Shown: positions 51,677 through 61,400 of the stretch, piece by piece
Layout: each line of letters begins with the position of its first letter
Position numbering within the stretch: the first letter of the stretch is position 1
DNA from: DATFVA01 sp963771705
Lineage (GTDB): Bacteria > Bacteroidota > Ignavibacteria > Ignavibacteriales > Ignavibacteriaceae
Reading direction: 5' to 3'
Assembly (NCBI GenBank): GCA_963771705.1
Contig: CAVYUP010000014.1
Span: 773,081 to 837,080 of the forward strand
Length of the DNA stretch: 64,000 bases
The notes under the pieces: model-generated
What the model was told of the DNA's origin: nothing
The model's database searches: none
What the model saw: the letters and a program-made list of their open reading frames with translations, nothing else
Position numbers and translations under genes: made by a program

Positions 51677-52441
51677 ATGAATACATCAATAGAAAAGAAG
51701 TTAAGCAACTTCCTTTTTCCTGTGGGTGAACGTGCTGTATATGTAGACGATGATAAAACCTATCGTCCTACAAAGCATTACAAAGCTATAGTACGGGAAG
51801 ATAACGGAAAATTGGTTTCTATAATGAAGGACAGCTATCAGCTGGTGCCAAACAGCGAAGTAATACTACCACTGCTGGAGCAACTGCATAATCTGGATAC
51901 CAACTGGACAATCGATCCAAGTCATTCATTCGTAGACGACAACCGTATGAGGTTGCAGGTGACTTTCGCAGATCTGACTCTAAACGATGGACGATCCGAT
52001 ATCGCATTATCATTATTCCTGCACAACAGTTATGATGGATCAGAAGGTGTGCGTATGTTCTGGGGAGCAATACGTGGAATATGTAGCAATGGTATGGTCT
52101 TCGGGAATGTCTTAAGCAAATACTATAGAAAGCATACTTCAGGACTGGAAATAAAAAACCTAAAATCTCAGCTTGAATCAACTTATGAGAAGATCCCTGT
52201 AATAAAGCACCGAATTGAAATCCTGCAGAATACAAATGTAACTAAGAAAATCCGTCGCGATGTGGAAGATCATCTTGGCAAGCACGTAATAAAATACATC
52301 AACTCACAAGAGAAACAGTTCAAGAAAGCTGCAAATCTGTGGGTGCTGTATAATCTGATTACCTATTACGTCAGTCATCAGGTTGATTTGAGAATGAGAG
52401 CTGCTTATCAGATGGAGACTTCAAGACTGTTTAAGCTTTAG
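51677..52441 (+). CDS. DUF932 phage/plasmid-like protein
   Basis: 254 residues matching the DUF932/TIGR03299 layout: YRPTKHYKAIVREDNGKLVSI near the N terminus, YQLVPNSEVILPLLEQL, a beta-rich middle (MRLQVTFADLT, ALSLFLHNSYDGSEGVR) and RGICSNGMVFG. Such proteins are common on phages, plasmids and islands and have no known mechanism. It follows the preceding gene by 2 bases and is the last of the plus-strand early operon, closed by a strong hairpin at 52447. Confidence 0.82.
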   Translation: MNTSIEKKLSNFLFPVGERAVYVDDDKTYRPTKHYKAIVREDNGKLVSIMKDSYQLVPNSEVILPLLEQLHNLDTNWTIDPSHSFVDDNRMRLQVTFADLTLNDGRSDIALSLFLHNSYDGSEGVRMFWGAIRGICSNGMVFGNVLSKYYRKHTSGLEIKNLKSQLESTYEKIPVIKHRIEILQNTNVTKKIRRDVEDHLGKHVIKYINSQEKQFKKAANLWVLYNLITYYVSHQVDLRMRAAYQMETSRLFKL

Positions 52442-52446
52442 CTTTA

Positions 52447-52470
52447 AAAGAGAGTCGGTTGACTCTCTTT
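52447..52470. terminator. Bidirectional hairpin terminator
   Basis: AAAGAGAGTC (52447-52456), loop GGTT, GACTCTCTTT (52461-52470): a 10-bp perfect stem between the convergent DUF932 and OLD nuclease genes. A-T ends on both sides allow use in both directions, with TTTTAAAG on the minus strand. Confidence 0.75.
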
Positions 52471-52506
52471 AAATTAAAAATCCCTAGTTAATACGTCAGC
52501 CAAAAT

Positions 52507-54453
52507 TCAAACCAATTCATCCATTTTATTAACAATCGTTTCAAATTTTTCAATTTTGAGTCCACGTTCATATACTAATTCGATAAATCGTGATATACCC
52601 TCAATATTTTTAAGTGCATATTTATTTTCGTCGTAACCAAGTTCAGATTTTACGATTTCTGAAATTTCACTGAAATCTGACTCTGACATAGAACTTTTGA
52701 TCTCATCCTCCATACAATTTTTCAACACTGCCCAATTATTTTCAATCTTTGTCTCAGGGAAATCTTCGATTTTTGCATTAGCTAACCTTAAATAACGATG
52801 ATTTCTCTTTTTTGCTTCTTCCTTGGAACTTGCGTTTATATTTGCATCACCATCGAATACGAAATAAGTTGGAATTGACATACCTCTAAAAATAATTACC
52901 GGTCTATCAATATTATTTTTACCATTCGCCGGAATTACTACAATCCCTTTTTCTTCCCAATTTGCTTTTAGTATTTCCTGTAATTTCCAAAACAAACCAG
53001 CATCAGACAAACCCTCAACAACTAAAACTTTATCCGCAAAAAAACCTTCATTTACAACGATGTTCATAACAGGTACGGCGCGTGCTTTAAAACTTTCTTC
53101 CGTAACAGATTTAACATCGATATCGGATATTTGAGCCAATTGTATTGAAGCTTCCTTAAGACTAAATTGTGAAGCAAGACTATGCTTGGTGTCAGAATCA
53201 TCAGATTCCACCTTTCGAACACATCTTATTTGATCAAATCTATTTAAATCAACGAAATACGGAGAATGAGTTGCATATAAAATTTGATTTCGACTTAAAG
53301 TGTTATTTGGATCTGATAATTCTAAGAATAAATTTGAGAGGTATCTGCTTCGCGATGGATGTAAGTACAATTCTGGTTCTTCAATTGCCAAGATCAGATT
53401 GGGTGTGATAGAAGCTGAAGGAAGGCTTTCAGTCTCATCAGCTTCGATTTTTACTGGTTCTGTAAGGGCCAATTGCTGGAGAAGAGTGAGTATCAAGGCC
53501 CTTTGAAGACCATGTCCTTTTCTACTAATTTCCCCTTCGAAACCATGCTCAACAAGTGTGGCTAATGCCGTTGGAAGTGAAATCTCAGGTGCTTGAATTT
53601 CATCCCATTTTAATTTCAGTTCAGAACCTGGTGCAAATTTTTCTAAAAGTTCCGAAATTGATTTACCAAGGATGGGCAATTCAGTCAGATTTTCCGAACT
53701 ATAAAGTTTTTTAACTTTCTCTTCAAACTCAGCTCTAAATTCACGAATATCTTTCCTCGCATTTACCTGGCGTAGAACAATCATATCTATAAGCTGATAT
53801 ACTGCTCCTTTTTTCCCGGCGACTTCATCATTAGCATCTCTAACAGCAGGGACAAGAACAAAGCGAGTATATTTATCTAGCTTACCACCACCAACAGATC
53901 TTGCTCCAAAAAATTGTTCTTCTTTTTCTATTGTATTAAGTAATTCAGGATGTCCTGATTCATATGCTACCATAAGCGGCTCTATTTGATCTGAATTGCG
54001 GACTTTTTCCGTCAGACCGTCCAATTCATTCTGCTCAATAAGTTTATTCCAAGCACTTAATTTGTCGCTTTTTCTCGTAATCCTTCTAATTTCTGCAAAA
54101 TGAGGGATTTGTTGTGCAGCACCAAAATATCTCTGAATGATTTTACCACCTTCGTACGATATAGTTTTTGTAACTATGAGTTTATTATCTTTAATATATG
54201 GACCAAATTCAGTTAACTCTTCAGTAGATAGTTCTTTATAAGTAACTCTTATTTCAATGGGAGATGAAACATCTCGATTATAATAATCCTCATTTTTCAC
54301 ATTGGCCGATACATCGTAAAATAACTCCAAAGAGTAAAGAAATGAAGATTTGCCGGTACCATTGCGACCTAATATTGCGGTAAGATTATCACAGTCTAAT
54401 TTTGCATTTTTACTACTACGATAATTTTTAATCTCAAGAGAATCGATGATCAT
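52507..54453 (-). CDS. OLD-family ATP-dependent nuclease (AAA/ABC ATPase plus Toprim)
   Basis: 648 residues. N-terminal ABC-type ATPase with Walker A GRNGTGKSS (29-37), a signature-like ISRKGHGLQRALIL, Walker B LILAIEEPELYLHP and H-loop ATHSPYFVD; then a Toprim nuclease domain with LVVEGLSDAGLFW (Glu) and FVFDGDAN (DxD). This is the overcoming-lysogenization-defect nuclease type, used in anti-phage defence or DNA processing. No UvrD-like helicase gene is next to it, so it is a stand-alone (class 1-like) OLD, not a Gabija pair. Its position in an island with an integrase suggests defence or competition between elements. Confidence 0.88.
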   Translation of the reverse strand: MIIDSLEIKNYRSSKNAKLDCDNLTAILGRNGTGKSSFLYSLELFYDVSANVKNEDYYNRDVSSPIEIRVTYKELSTEELTEFGPYIKDNKLIVTKTISYEGGKIIQRYFGAAQQIPHFAEIRRITRKSDKLSAWNKLIEQNELDGLTEKVRNSDQIEPLMVAYESGHPELLNTIEKEEQFFGARSVGGGKLDKYTRFVLVPAVRDANDEVAGKKGAVYQLIDMIVLRQVNARKDIREFRAEFEEKVKKLYSSENLTELPILGKSISELLEKFAPGSELKLKWDEIQAPEISLPTALATLVEHGFEGEISRKGHGLQRALILTLLQQLALTEPVKIEADETESLPSASITPNLILAIEEPELYLHPSRSRYLSNLFLELSDPNNTLSRNQILYATHSPYFVDLNRFDQIRCVRKVESDDSDTKHSLASQFSLKEASIQLAQISDIDVKSVTEESFKARAVPVMNIVVNEGFFADKVLVVEGLSDAGLFWKLQEILKANWEEKGIVVIPANGKNNIDRPVIIFRGMSIPTYFVFDGDANINASSKEEAKKRNHRYLRLANAKIEDFPETKIENNWAVLKNCMEDEIKSSMSESDFSEISEIVKSELGYDENKYALKNIEGISRFIELVYERGLKIEKFETIVNKMDELV

Positions 54454-54736
54454 TTATCACCTCGAATCTTTTAATGAGCGGACTTGCACAAATAGATTAT
54501 AGACTCACATAAATGATGATCATCCCGCAGATCTGAATTTCCCTTATAGTATCCCAGCTTATTTATCACCCCGAGAACCCATCACATTATGGATCAAAAT
54601 TAGTTTATTCCAAGGAAAGAGGCAATAAATTAGATTGGATTTCAGCGAAGGAAGGGATATATTTGGGCAGGAGTTAAGAGGGATACCCTGAAAGTTTTAA
54701 TTACATATTAACCCCTAGGTCATAATCAGATTCAAG

Positions 54737-54821
54737 AACTCGTTCACAGAGGTTTACCCCTGCCTCGTGATGGTAAAAGAGTTCGACCCGGTAACACCCC
54801 CGTTGCCGGGTTTTTTATTTT
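54737..54821 (+). ncRNA. Structured small RNA, copy B, with intrinsic terminator
   Basis: Same architecture as the RNA at 29762. Outer stem AACTC/GAGTT (54737-54741 and 54779-54783). Inner stem TCAC-A-GAGG with CCTCGTGA, closing the identical 10-base loop TTTACCCCTG (54753-54762). Then the terminator CCCGGTAAC/GTTGCCGGG (54787-54810) and TTTTTTATTTT. Relative to copy A, two inner pairs changed on both sides (T-A to C-G and A-T to G-C) and the terminator stem is wholly different but still pairs. This supports a real RNA structure. It lies in the island between the OLD nuclease (283 bases away) and the surface-protein cassettes; the upstream part has no gene. Confidence 0.72.
54787..54821 (+). 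terminator. Terminator of small RNA copy B
   Basis: CCCGGTAAC pairs with GTTGCCGGG (one T-G pair) around a C-rich loop, followed by T6-A-T4. Confidence 0.85.
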
Positions 54822-54878
54822 CGCCCTAATGGTAGGTATTTTTCAAAACAAAAAAATTTTACAAAACTGATTTTCTCA

Positions 54879-55049
54879 GTGGGATCAGAGAAACCTAAGA
54901 ATGGGTTTGAGGCAAACCACGTAAAAGCCGGGGGGCTGTTAAAGGTACTCGCATCTCTAAAGAAGCTTACTTCTGCAGATCAGAACGATGATATTCATCT
55001 GCTCTATCTTCAAGCAATAATCAGTATATATTTTTCAAACTTAATTTGA
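54879..55049 (+). CDS. Possible small protein or gene fragment, 56 residues
   Basis: From a GTG the frame reads VGSEKPKNGFEANHVKAGG and continues with LLKVLASLKKL and DIHLLYLQAIISIYFSNLI. The residue choice looks protein-like (amphipathic helices), but no ribosome site precedes the GTG and the frame is open further upstream without a start. It may be a decayed gene. No family recognised. Confidence 0.3.
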   Translation: MGSEKPKNGFEANHVKAGGLLKVLASLKKLTSADQNDDIHLLYLQAIISIYFSNLI

Positions 55050-55073
55050 CATTAATTCTTTTTTCCCGTATTT

Positions 55074-56026
55074 ACGTATAAGTATTCAGGGAACATAATA
55101 GCGGCTATTGATTTATAAGCATATTCGAAGAAAATATTGGGGAATGACGAAACTACTTCTAAGCGATAATAATCCTATATTTTATTAAGCCTGATATTAA
55201 GTCATTATCAAGCCTGTTTCTGATATAATTGAGGTTAAAATGAAAAGACAATTATTTATTCTGGCTCTTGGCCTGACTATTACATTAATGGTCTCCTCCT
55301 GCAAGAAGGATAATCCTGTTGTGCCTCCTGTGGAACCTCCTGCTGTTCTGAAGGATACGGTTACACTTAGTATTACGGGAGTGACACACAGGAGTGTTGA
55401 TGTCAATGTGCAATGCACAATGAACAATGCTCAATATTCAGTGCTGCTCTACAGAAGACTAAATAATACAGATACACTTGCGGCAGAATACCCGGTAGAG
55501 GCAGCAGATACGACAATAACAGATGATAACAACGGAGAAGGTCTGCTGCTTGATACGGAATATAAATACTATGCAGTAACAAGAGACAGCACAGGAGAGA
55601 TAAAAGACACCAGCAATACCGTATCTGCAAGAACACTGCCTGTAACCAGTCATAACTACACCTGGCAGGAATACACAATAGGAGGATTCGGAAGTGCACT
55701 ATATGATGTCTGGGGTACTGATGAGAATAATGTGTATGCAGTGGGAGGAGTAACAATAAATGATACAACTTATGGAATAATAAAATGGGACGGAGTCCAA
55801 TGGAGGGGTGAGAAAAGGATTGGGGGTCAATATACTGTTTATGGATTCTCCGCCAGTGATATTTGGACTGCCGGTGAAGGAGTATATCATTTTAATGGTG
55901 TAGAATGGAAGCAGGTGGATGCAAAAACAGTTAATAGTCAGTCTATCCCTTTAGATTCAGTGCTATATCATAATAAACCCTACACCTCCATCTGGGGAAC
56001 CAGCAGCAGTAATTTGTATCTGGGGA
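55074..56026 (+). repeat. Long direct repeat, copy 1 (953 bases)
   Basis: Starts with ACGTATAAGTATTCAGGG, covers 166 bases of promoter region and the first 787 bases of the lipoprotein gene. Read by eye it is identical to 56945-57897 except for one silent C/T difference at 55989/57860. Such identity next to strongly diverged downstream halves points to recent duplication or gene conversion. Confidence 0.92.
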
Positions 56027-56565
56027 ATCAGTGGGGGAAGATAATACGCTGGGATGGGAGTAAGGGGGAGGTCCTAAGGTCATACGATGGAACCTGGATA
56101 ACAGATATTTCAGGTATACCCGGAAGAGGCTTTTATGTCGTAGGTACAAAAAACACAACAGGAGGAAACAACCTCGCAGCTTTTTATGACTTTTCAACTT
56201 TTGAGGATATAGATAATCCATCGTTGTTAAATATTTCTCCGCTTACTGTAAAAATGTTCAGTGATGATTTTGTGCTTATCGGGGGAAATAATTTATATGT
56301 AAAGGAAGGTAGTAAATGGCATATGGTACAGATAGGTAACTATGGAACAATAAACAGGATAAGGGGAGATCAGTCCAATAATATATTTGCTGTGGGATTC
56401 TATAAGGAAGTTTATCATTTCAATGGGGTTGACTGGCATTTCTATAGTGAATTAAATCAGCCTCACGGAGAATTTAATGGTGTGTTTGTATCGAATAATA
56501 TGGTTTTCATTGTAGGACAGGATGCAAATGCAGCAGCTGCTAAAATAATTATAGGGAGGAAATAG
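55240..56565 (+). CDS. Lipoprotein with Fn3-like and beta-propeller-like repeats, copy 1
   Basis: 441 residues. Lipobox VSSC (Cys21), a proline-rich linker (NPVVPPVEPPAVL), an Fn3-like domain (about 38-130), and propeller-type blades with the signature VWGTDENNVYAVGG, GFSASDIWTAGEG and IWGTSSSNLYLG. Residues 1-262 are the same as in the copy at 57111; after that the two differ (IIRWDGSKGEVLRSYDG here). The protein is anchored on the membrane facing out and may bind a partner. Its stop is 2 bases before the start of the next, truncated gene, a pattern repeated in the second unit. Function unknown. Confidence 0.8.
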   Translation: MKRQLFILALGLTITLMVSSCKKDNPVVPPVEPPAVLKDTVTLSITGVTHRSVDVNVQCTMNNAQYSVLLYRRLNNTDTLAAEYPVEAADTTITDDNNGEGLLLDTEYKYYAVTRDSTGEIKDTSNTVSARTLPVTSHNYTWQEYTIGGFGSALYDVWGTDENNVYAVGGVTINDTTYGIIKWDGVQWRGEKRIGGQYTVYGFSASDIWTAGEGVYHFNGVEWKQVDAKTVNSQSIPLDSVLYHNKPYTSIWGTSSSNLYLGNQWGKIIRWDGSKGEVLRSYDGTWITDISGIPGRGFYVVGTKNTTGGNNLAAFYDFSTFEDIDNPSLLNISPLTVKMFSDDFVLIGGNNLYVKEGSKWHMVQIGNYGTINRIRGDQSNNIFAVGFYKEVYHFNGVDWHFYSELNQPHGEFNGVFVSNNMVFIVGQDANAAAAKIIIGRK

Positions 56566-56567
56566 AA

Positions 56568-56969
56568 ATGTTCATAAAATTATTAATCCTAAGTCTTTTC
56601 TGTGTTGAAATATATGCTCAACAACCAGAGGTTTATACCAGTGTTATAAATAGCTTACCTGGTGAACATTTTATAATAAACGCAACGGCCCAATCATTTG
56701 TTTATGATGAAGGTTATAATTTCACTAATCAATATCAATCTGCGCAAGAAATCTTTCCCGATCCCCAAGACCCTGGCTTATATGGATTTGATTTTGCTTG
56801 GGGCGGGGCTTATGGATTGTGGAGTACTCTCGGATTTGCAAAATATAAATTTGAGATAACTTCTTCATTAGACCCCTCTGTAATTTTTTTCACATTCTAT
56901 ATAGATTTTAGAACTTGTCTTGACATAAATTTCTATGATATTAAACGTATAAGTATTCAGGGAACATAA
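56568..56969 (+). CDS. Truncated T9SS-type secreted protein, tail made by the repeat
   Basis: 133 residues with signal peptide (FCVEIYA then QQPEVY). It resembles the first 130 residues of the 1040-residue protein at 58439: QQPE near the start, LGFAKYKFEITSSLD beside LGIYKIYFE, and FTFYIDFRT beside FSFYLDVRQT. It stops as soon as it meets the direct repeat: its last eight residues (KRISIQGT) and stop codon are encoded by the first bases of repeat copy 2. So it is a remnant cut by the duplication event, about 900 residues short and without a sorting tail. The ribosome site GGGAGG overlaps the stop of the lipoprotein gene. Confidence 0.7.
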   Translation: MFIKLLILSLFCVEIYAQQPEVYTSVINSLPGEHFIINATAQSFVYDEGYNFTNQYQSAQEIFPDPQDPGLYGFDFAWGGAYGLWSTLGFAKYKFEITSSLDPSVIFFTFYIDFRTCLDINFYDIKRISIQGT

Positions 56970-57897
56970 TAGCGGCTATTGATTTATAAGCATATTCGAA
57001 GAAAATATTGGGGAATGACGAAACTACTTCTAAGCGATAATAATCCTATATTTTATTAAGCCTGATATTAAGTCATTATCAAGCCTGTTTCTGATATAAT
57101 TGAGGTTAAAATGAAAAGACAATTATTTATTCTGGCTCTTGGCCTGACTATTACATTAATGGTCTCCTCCTGCAAGAAGGATAATCCTGTTGTGCCTCCT
57201 GTGGAACCTCCTGCTGTTCTGAAGGATACGGTTACACTTAGTATTACGGGAGTGACACACAGGAGTGTTGATGTCAATGTGCAATGCACAATGAACAATG
57301 CTCAATATTCAGTGCTGCTCTACAGAAGACTAAATAATACAGATACACTTGCGGCAGAATACCCGGTAGAGGCAGCAGATACGACAATAACAGATGATAA
57401 CAACGGAGAAGGTCTGCTGCTTGATACGGAATATAAATACTATGCAGTAACAAGAGACAGCACAGGAGAGATAAAAGACACCAGCAATACCGTATCTGCA
57501 AGAACACTGCCTGTAACCAGTCATAACTACACCTGGCAGGAATACACAATAGGAGGATTCGGAAGTGCACTATATGATGTCTGGGGTACTGATGAGAATA
57601 ATGTGTATGCAGTGGGAGGAGTAACAATAAATGATACAACTTATGGAATAATAAAATGGGACGGAGTCCAATGGAGGGGTGAGAAAAGGATTGGGGGTCA
57701 ATATACTGTTTATGGATTCTCCGCCAGTGATATTTGGACTGCCGGTGAAGGAGTATATCATTTTAATGGTGTAGAATGGAAGCAGGTGGATGCAAAAACA
57801 GTTAATAGTCAGTCTATCCCTTTAGATTCAGTGCTATATCATAATAAACCCTACACCTCTATCTGGGGAACCAGCAGCAGTAATTTGTATCTGGGGA
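56945..57897 (+). repeat. Long direct repeat, copy 2 (953 bases)
   Basis: Second copy of the repeat at 55074, offset 1871 bases. It begins inside the end of the truncated gene at 56568 and ends at codon 262 of the second lipoprotein gene. Confidence 0.92.
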
Positions 57898-58421
57898 GTA
57901 CTTGGGGGAAAATAGTTCATTGGGATGGAACGAAAGCAGAAGTAATAAAGGATTTCTCTGATTTTAGTGTGAGGGATATTTTCGGTCTGAATGATAATTT
58001 TATACTTACACCTGTAGCAACTGTTTCTCAGGGGAAAGTACACTTATATGATGGGATGCAATGGCAGAAACTCCCCGGGTTAAATGAGAACAGACTATAT
58101 GAATCTGTATATGCCGTCAGCCCAAAAGAATTTTATGTTGTTGGAGAACAGATACTCCTTAACCGTAATGGCGTCTGGAGTGAACCTGTAAATACAGAGG
58201 TATATATGGAGTGTATCCGTGGGAATGTAGAGACAGGAGACATAATTGCGGCAGGTCATTTCAGTACTCTGTATCACTATAATGGCATAGACTGGGAATC
58301 ATTTCAATTCCAATTGTCGAGTTATAATCCAATTAGCGGTTTATATCTGACGAAAAATAAGGTTTTTGCCGTAGGTCCTTTCGGGAATCAGGCAAGAATT
58401 ATAATAGGAACCAGAAACTAA
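57111..58421 (+). CDS. Lipoprotein with Fn3-like and beta-propeller-like repeats, copy 2
   Basis: 436 residues, N-terminal 262 identical to copy 1 (lipobox Cys21, Fn3-like domain, first propeller blades). The last 170 or so residues diverge (IVHWDGTKAEVIKDFSD, then ILTPVATVSQGKVHLYDGMQW), while keeping blade features such as VYAVSPKEFYVVG. The conserved front and variable back suggest that the C-terminal blades carry the specific contacts, possibly with the protein encoded 17 bases downstream. GAGG precedes the ATG. Confidence 0.8.
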   Translation: MKRQLFILALGLTITLMVSSCKKDNPVVPPVEPPAVLKDTVTLSITGVTHRSVDVNVQCTMNNAQYSVLLYRRLNNTDTLAAEYPVEAADTTITDDNNGEGLLLDTEYKYYAVTRDSTGEIKDTSNTVSARTLPVTSHNYTWQEYTIGGFGSALYDVWGTDENNVYAVGGVTINDTTYGIIKWDGVQWRGEKRIGGQYTVYGFSASDIWTAGEGVYHFNGVEWKQVDAKTVNSQSIPLDSVLYHNKPYTSIWGTSSSNLYLGSTWGKIVHWDGTKAEVIKDFSDFSVRDIFGLNDNFILTPVATVSQGKVHLYDGMQWQKLPGLNENRLYESVYAVSPKEFYVVGEQILLNRNGVWSEPVNTEVYMECIRGNVETGDIIAAGHFSTLYHYNGIDWESFQFQLSSYNPISGLYLTKNKVFAVGPFGNQARIIIGTRN

Positions 58422-58438
58422 AACTAAGGGAGGCTTAA

Positions 58439-61400
58439 ATGAACATTCATTTTAAGGTAATTTTTGTAGTATTTCTTTTATCAATTCTTTCAAATGCACA
58501 ACAGCCTGAATTTTATTTTCACTTGAAAGATAATCCAGGCGCTAATTATACAATTTTTGCGGAAAAAGAAGGAATAAATCCAGTTTTTGATGGCGACTTC
58601 TTGCCAACCAATGAATATGATACAGAGTATGAAAAAGTAGATGGGGATGGAGTACCTATTTTGTTTTTTGCAGGTCCGAATGGGACTTCTAATAGAGGAT
58701 TTGACTGGGCAACTGATAATAATGCGGGTCAAGATAACCGTGGAATCCTTGGCCTTGGCATATATAAAATTTATTTTGAACGTGAGACTTTCCCAGGTTC
58801 AGGCATTTTGAACAGTGTGTTTTCATTTTATTTAGATGTCAGACAAACTTCCTGGTCCTGGAGCCCTGATCTGGTTTTTCAATATGAACGTTTTTTCAAT
58901 GGTGAAACATACCAAGTAACTTTAACGGTAAGCGGATCAAATAATCCCCCCAGAGTTGTGACTCAAAATAGTCTTGTTGAACTCTGGACGGAAATTAATG
59001 AAGAAAAAGACTGGAGTGGCATCGTATATAATTCGACTTTGACGAATGATTTCGAAGGATATATCAATCAAAACACGCCGATTTCTTTTGAGGACGCCCC
59101 CGCCGGCTTTCCCTTCGAAACGTATTCTCTAGGACATATATTTCCTGTGCAATCAAATGCTAACTTTTGGAAAAACACAGTTTATACCCTAAGCGTGACT
59201 GACCAGGTAACGAACTATAATAACAAAGATTATAAGGCAAGGCATTGGAACTTAAATCCGCTGTCTGGTGAATATGGAAATATGGCAGATGTCAAAATAG
59301 TTGGTGAAGAAACTAAAGTTTTTTTCAACCCCACCCTCCCCCTCACCGTCACTAATAATCTGGAGGGGGTGAATGGAGGCATATGGGGAATTGAGTGGGA
59401 GGATAAGCCCATTGATTTACCCCAACAAATTTCGGGAATACCTTTTAATGCTTTTGATTACGAAAAAACAGGAGATTTATATTCCATAACAGCTCCTGAT
59501 TTTAACTTCCTTAATACAAATTGGTATTTTTTGTACTGGGAGAGAGATAGATCAATTTACAGAACCAAAACCGGTATACAAGTAAAAAGCAGCACTAACA
59601 ATTTTTTCACCGCTAACTACAAAGGTCATTTCCGTTCAGATACCCAGACCGCTCTGGGCGGCAACGGCCACAGATGTTTATTGCAAATTCCTGAGGGTGG
59701 TTATTATTTTGCATATAATTCATTGAATGACGGCTGGTTTACGTATGCATATAATTTTAATTCAGACTGGGCGCCGGAAAGTAAATTAGCTTCTTTCTGG
59801 TGGACTGGGTTAAATGGAAAACTGCTGAATCCCTCAATGGTAAACGTTGACGAATATACGGCAGTAGCTGCCGAATACTATAACCCCACAGAAAACATTG
59901 CGCAGATTATTTTAAGCTATTCTTCGGTTTCTCCTCCAATTGTGATTGATGGAATAGATGTTAATTATTTTGGCCAGGCAAATCCCGTTATTGCCGCAGC
60001 AGATGGCAGGCTGTTTGTGGTTTACAGGAAAAATTCCTCCGGCGGTTTATACTATAAATATTCCACCGATACATACTGGACCAATTGGCAGGGTGGAATG
60101 ATCCCCAATACTAATTCAATGAGCGTCTGCCCATCAATTGTGGGTGAAAAAACCAACCCTTCAAAACAATTACACATCTGCTGGTCGGATCAAAACTCAA
60201 TCTATTATTACAGGTCCTATTATGATTTCAATAAAAATCAGCAGAAATTTGCTGACTATGCGATAGTATCTTCGGGCAAGGGGTTTATATTTAACTATTC
60301 TCCCTCAATCAGCCTGTACTATCCATCCACCCCTATTATAAGCTGGACAGGCGGAAATACGGCAATAGGCTGGAAAATAACCGGAGATGAAGGAACTTCA
60401 GGAGGAACAAGGGCGGTGGTAAGCGGCTCAAACTGGTCAAATTCTTTTATTTCAGGTCAGGCAGTAGGCTATGTAAATAATAATTCCGTGGAAGACACCA
60501 GCCCGGTAACCCTGATTGTCTGGAGCGAAAATAATGGTCAGAGTGCAAAATGGGTTAAAAGGTTAGGGGCAGACTTTTATAGTACTGCCCAGGTTCTGCA
60601 GCATCCCGGTAAATATATCCAGATCAGTAATGGTACCAACCTTCAAAATATGAAAGCAATAACATTTTTATCAAATGAATCAGCACCGTACATAATTAAT
60701 CTATCCGAAACAGATTTTTCAGGTTCGGGTGGTGGTGTAAGCAAAGTAAATGATGAGCCTGAAATTTCTTATTGCAGATCCGGCATAATAACAAAAAATC
60801 AAATTGAATTTGTATTCAGTACAGGTGATATTTTATTAGCAGATACAGTTATAAAATTTATTAATTGTCCTGATACGTTACAATATTCAAGACCGGATGA
60901 TCTAAACCAAGTTCTAAAATCGCTTCCCTTTGTATTGAATCAAAACTCAGAGCTTTATTTCTCAAATATTTACTATGTCATCAGAGAAGAACTTGCAGAT
61001 TCTCTCTTAACTGAAGAAGACATTGTAAGCTTCAGGGTTGAACTGGTGAAATCATTAAACGATGAGGTAACAGGCACCTTTGACAATATTACTTACAACA
61101 AGTATAATCTTAGTAAATATGCAAATGTTAACTACCGGGTTGATTGCACGGGGATCCAGGAAGGTGAGTATTACCTACGGCTTAAGGTTGCAGTTAATGG
61201 CGAGGCTGATTATACTCTGGCAAATGTCCAGAATGATTACTCTGAATTTGGGAAAAAGAATTATTATCAAATAAATTTTGATGGAAAATTAACACCAACA
61301 GCTTATGATCTTTCACAGAACTTCCCGAATCCGTTCAACCCGGCGACAACGATAAACTATCAGCTGCCGCAGAATGGATTTGTAACACTGAGAATCTATG

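Noticed and set aside
52507..54453. Gabija-type defence system
   Set aside because: The OLD nuclease fits GajA in general, but no UvrD-like helicase gene (GajB) lies on either side.
55197..55890. Several minus-strand frames, repeated at 57068-57761
   Set aside because: They appear twice only because the DNA under them is a direct repeat; they are antisense to the lipoprotein genes.
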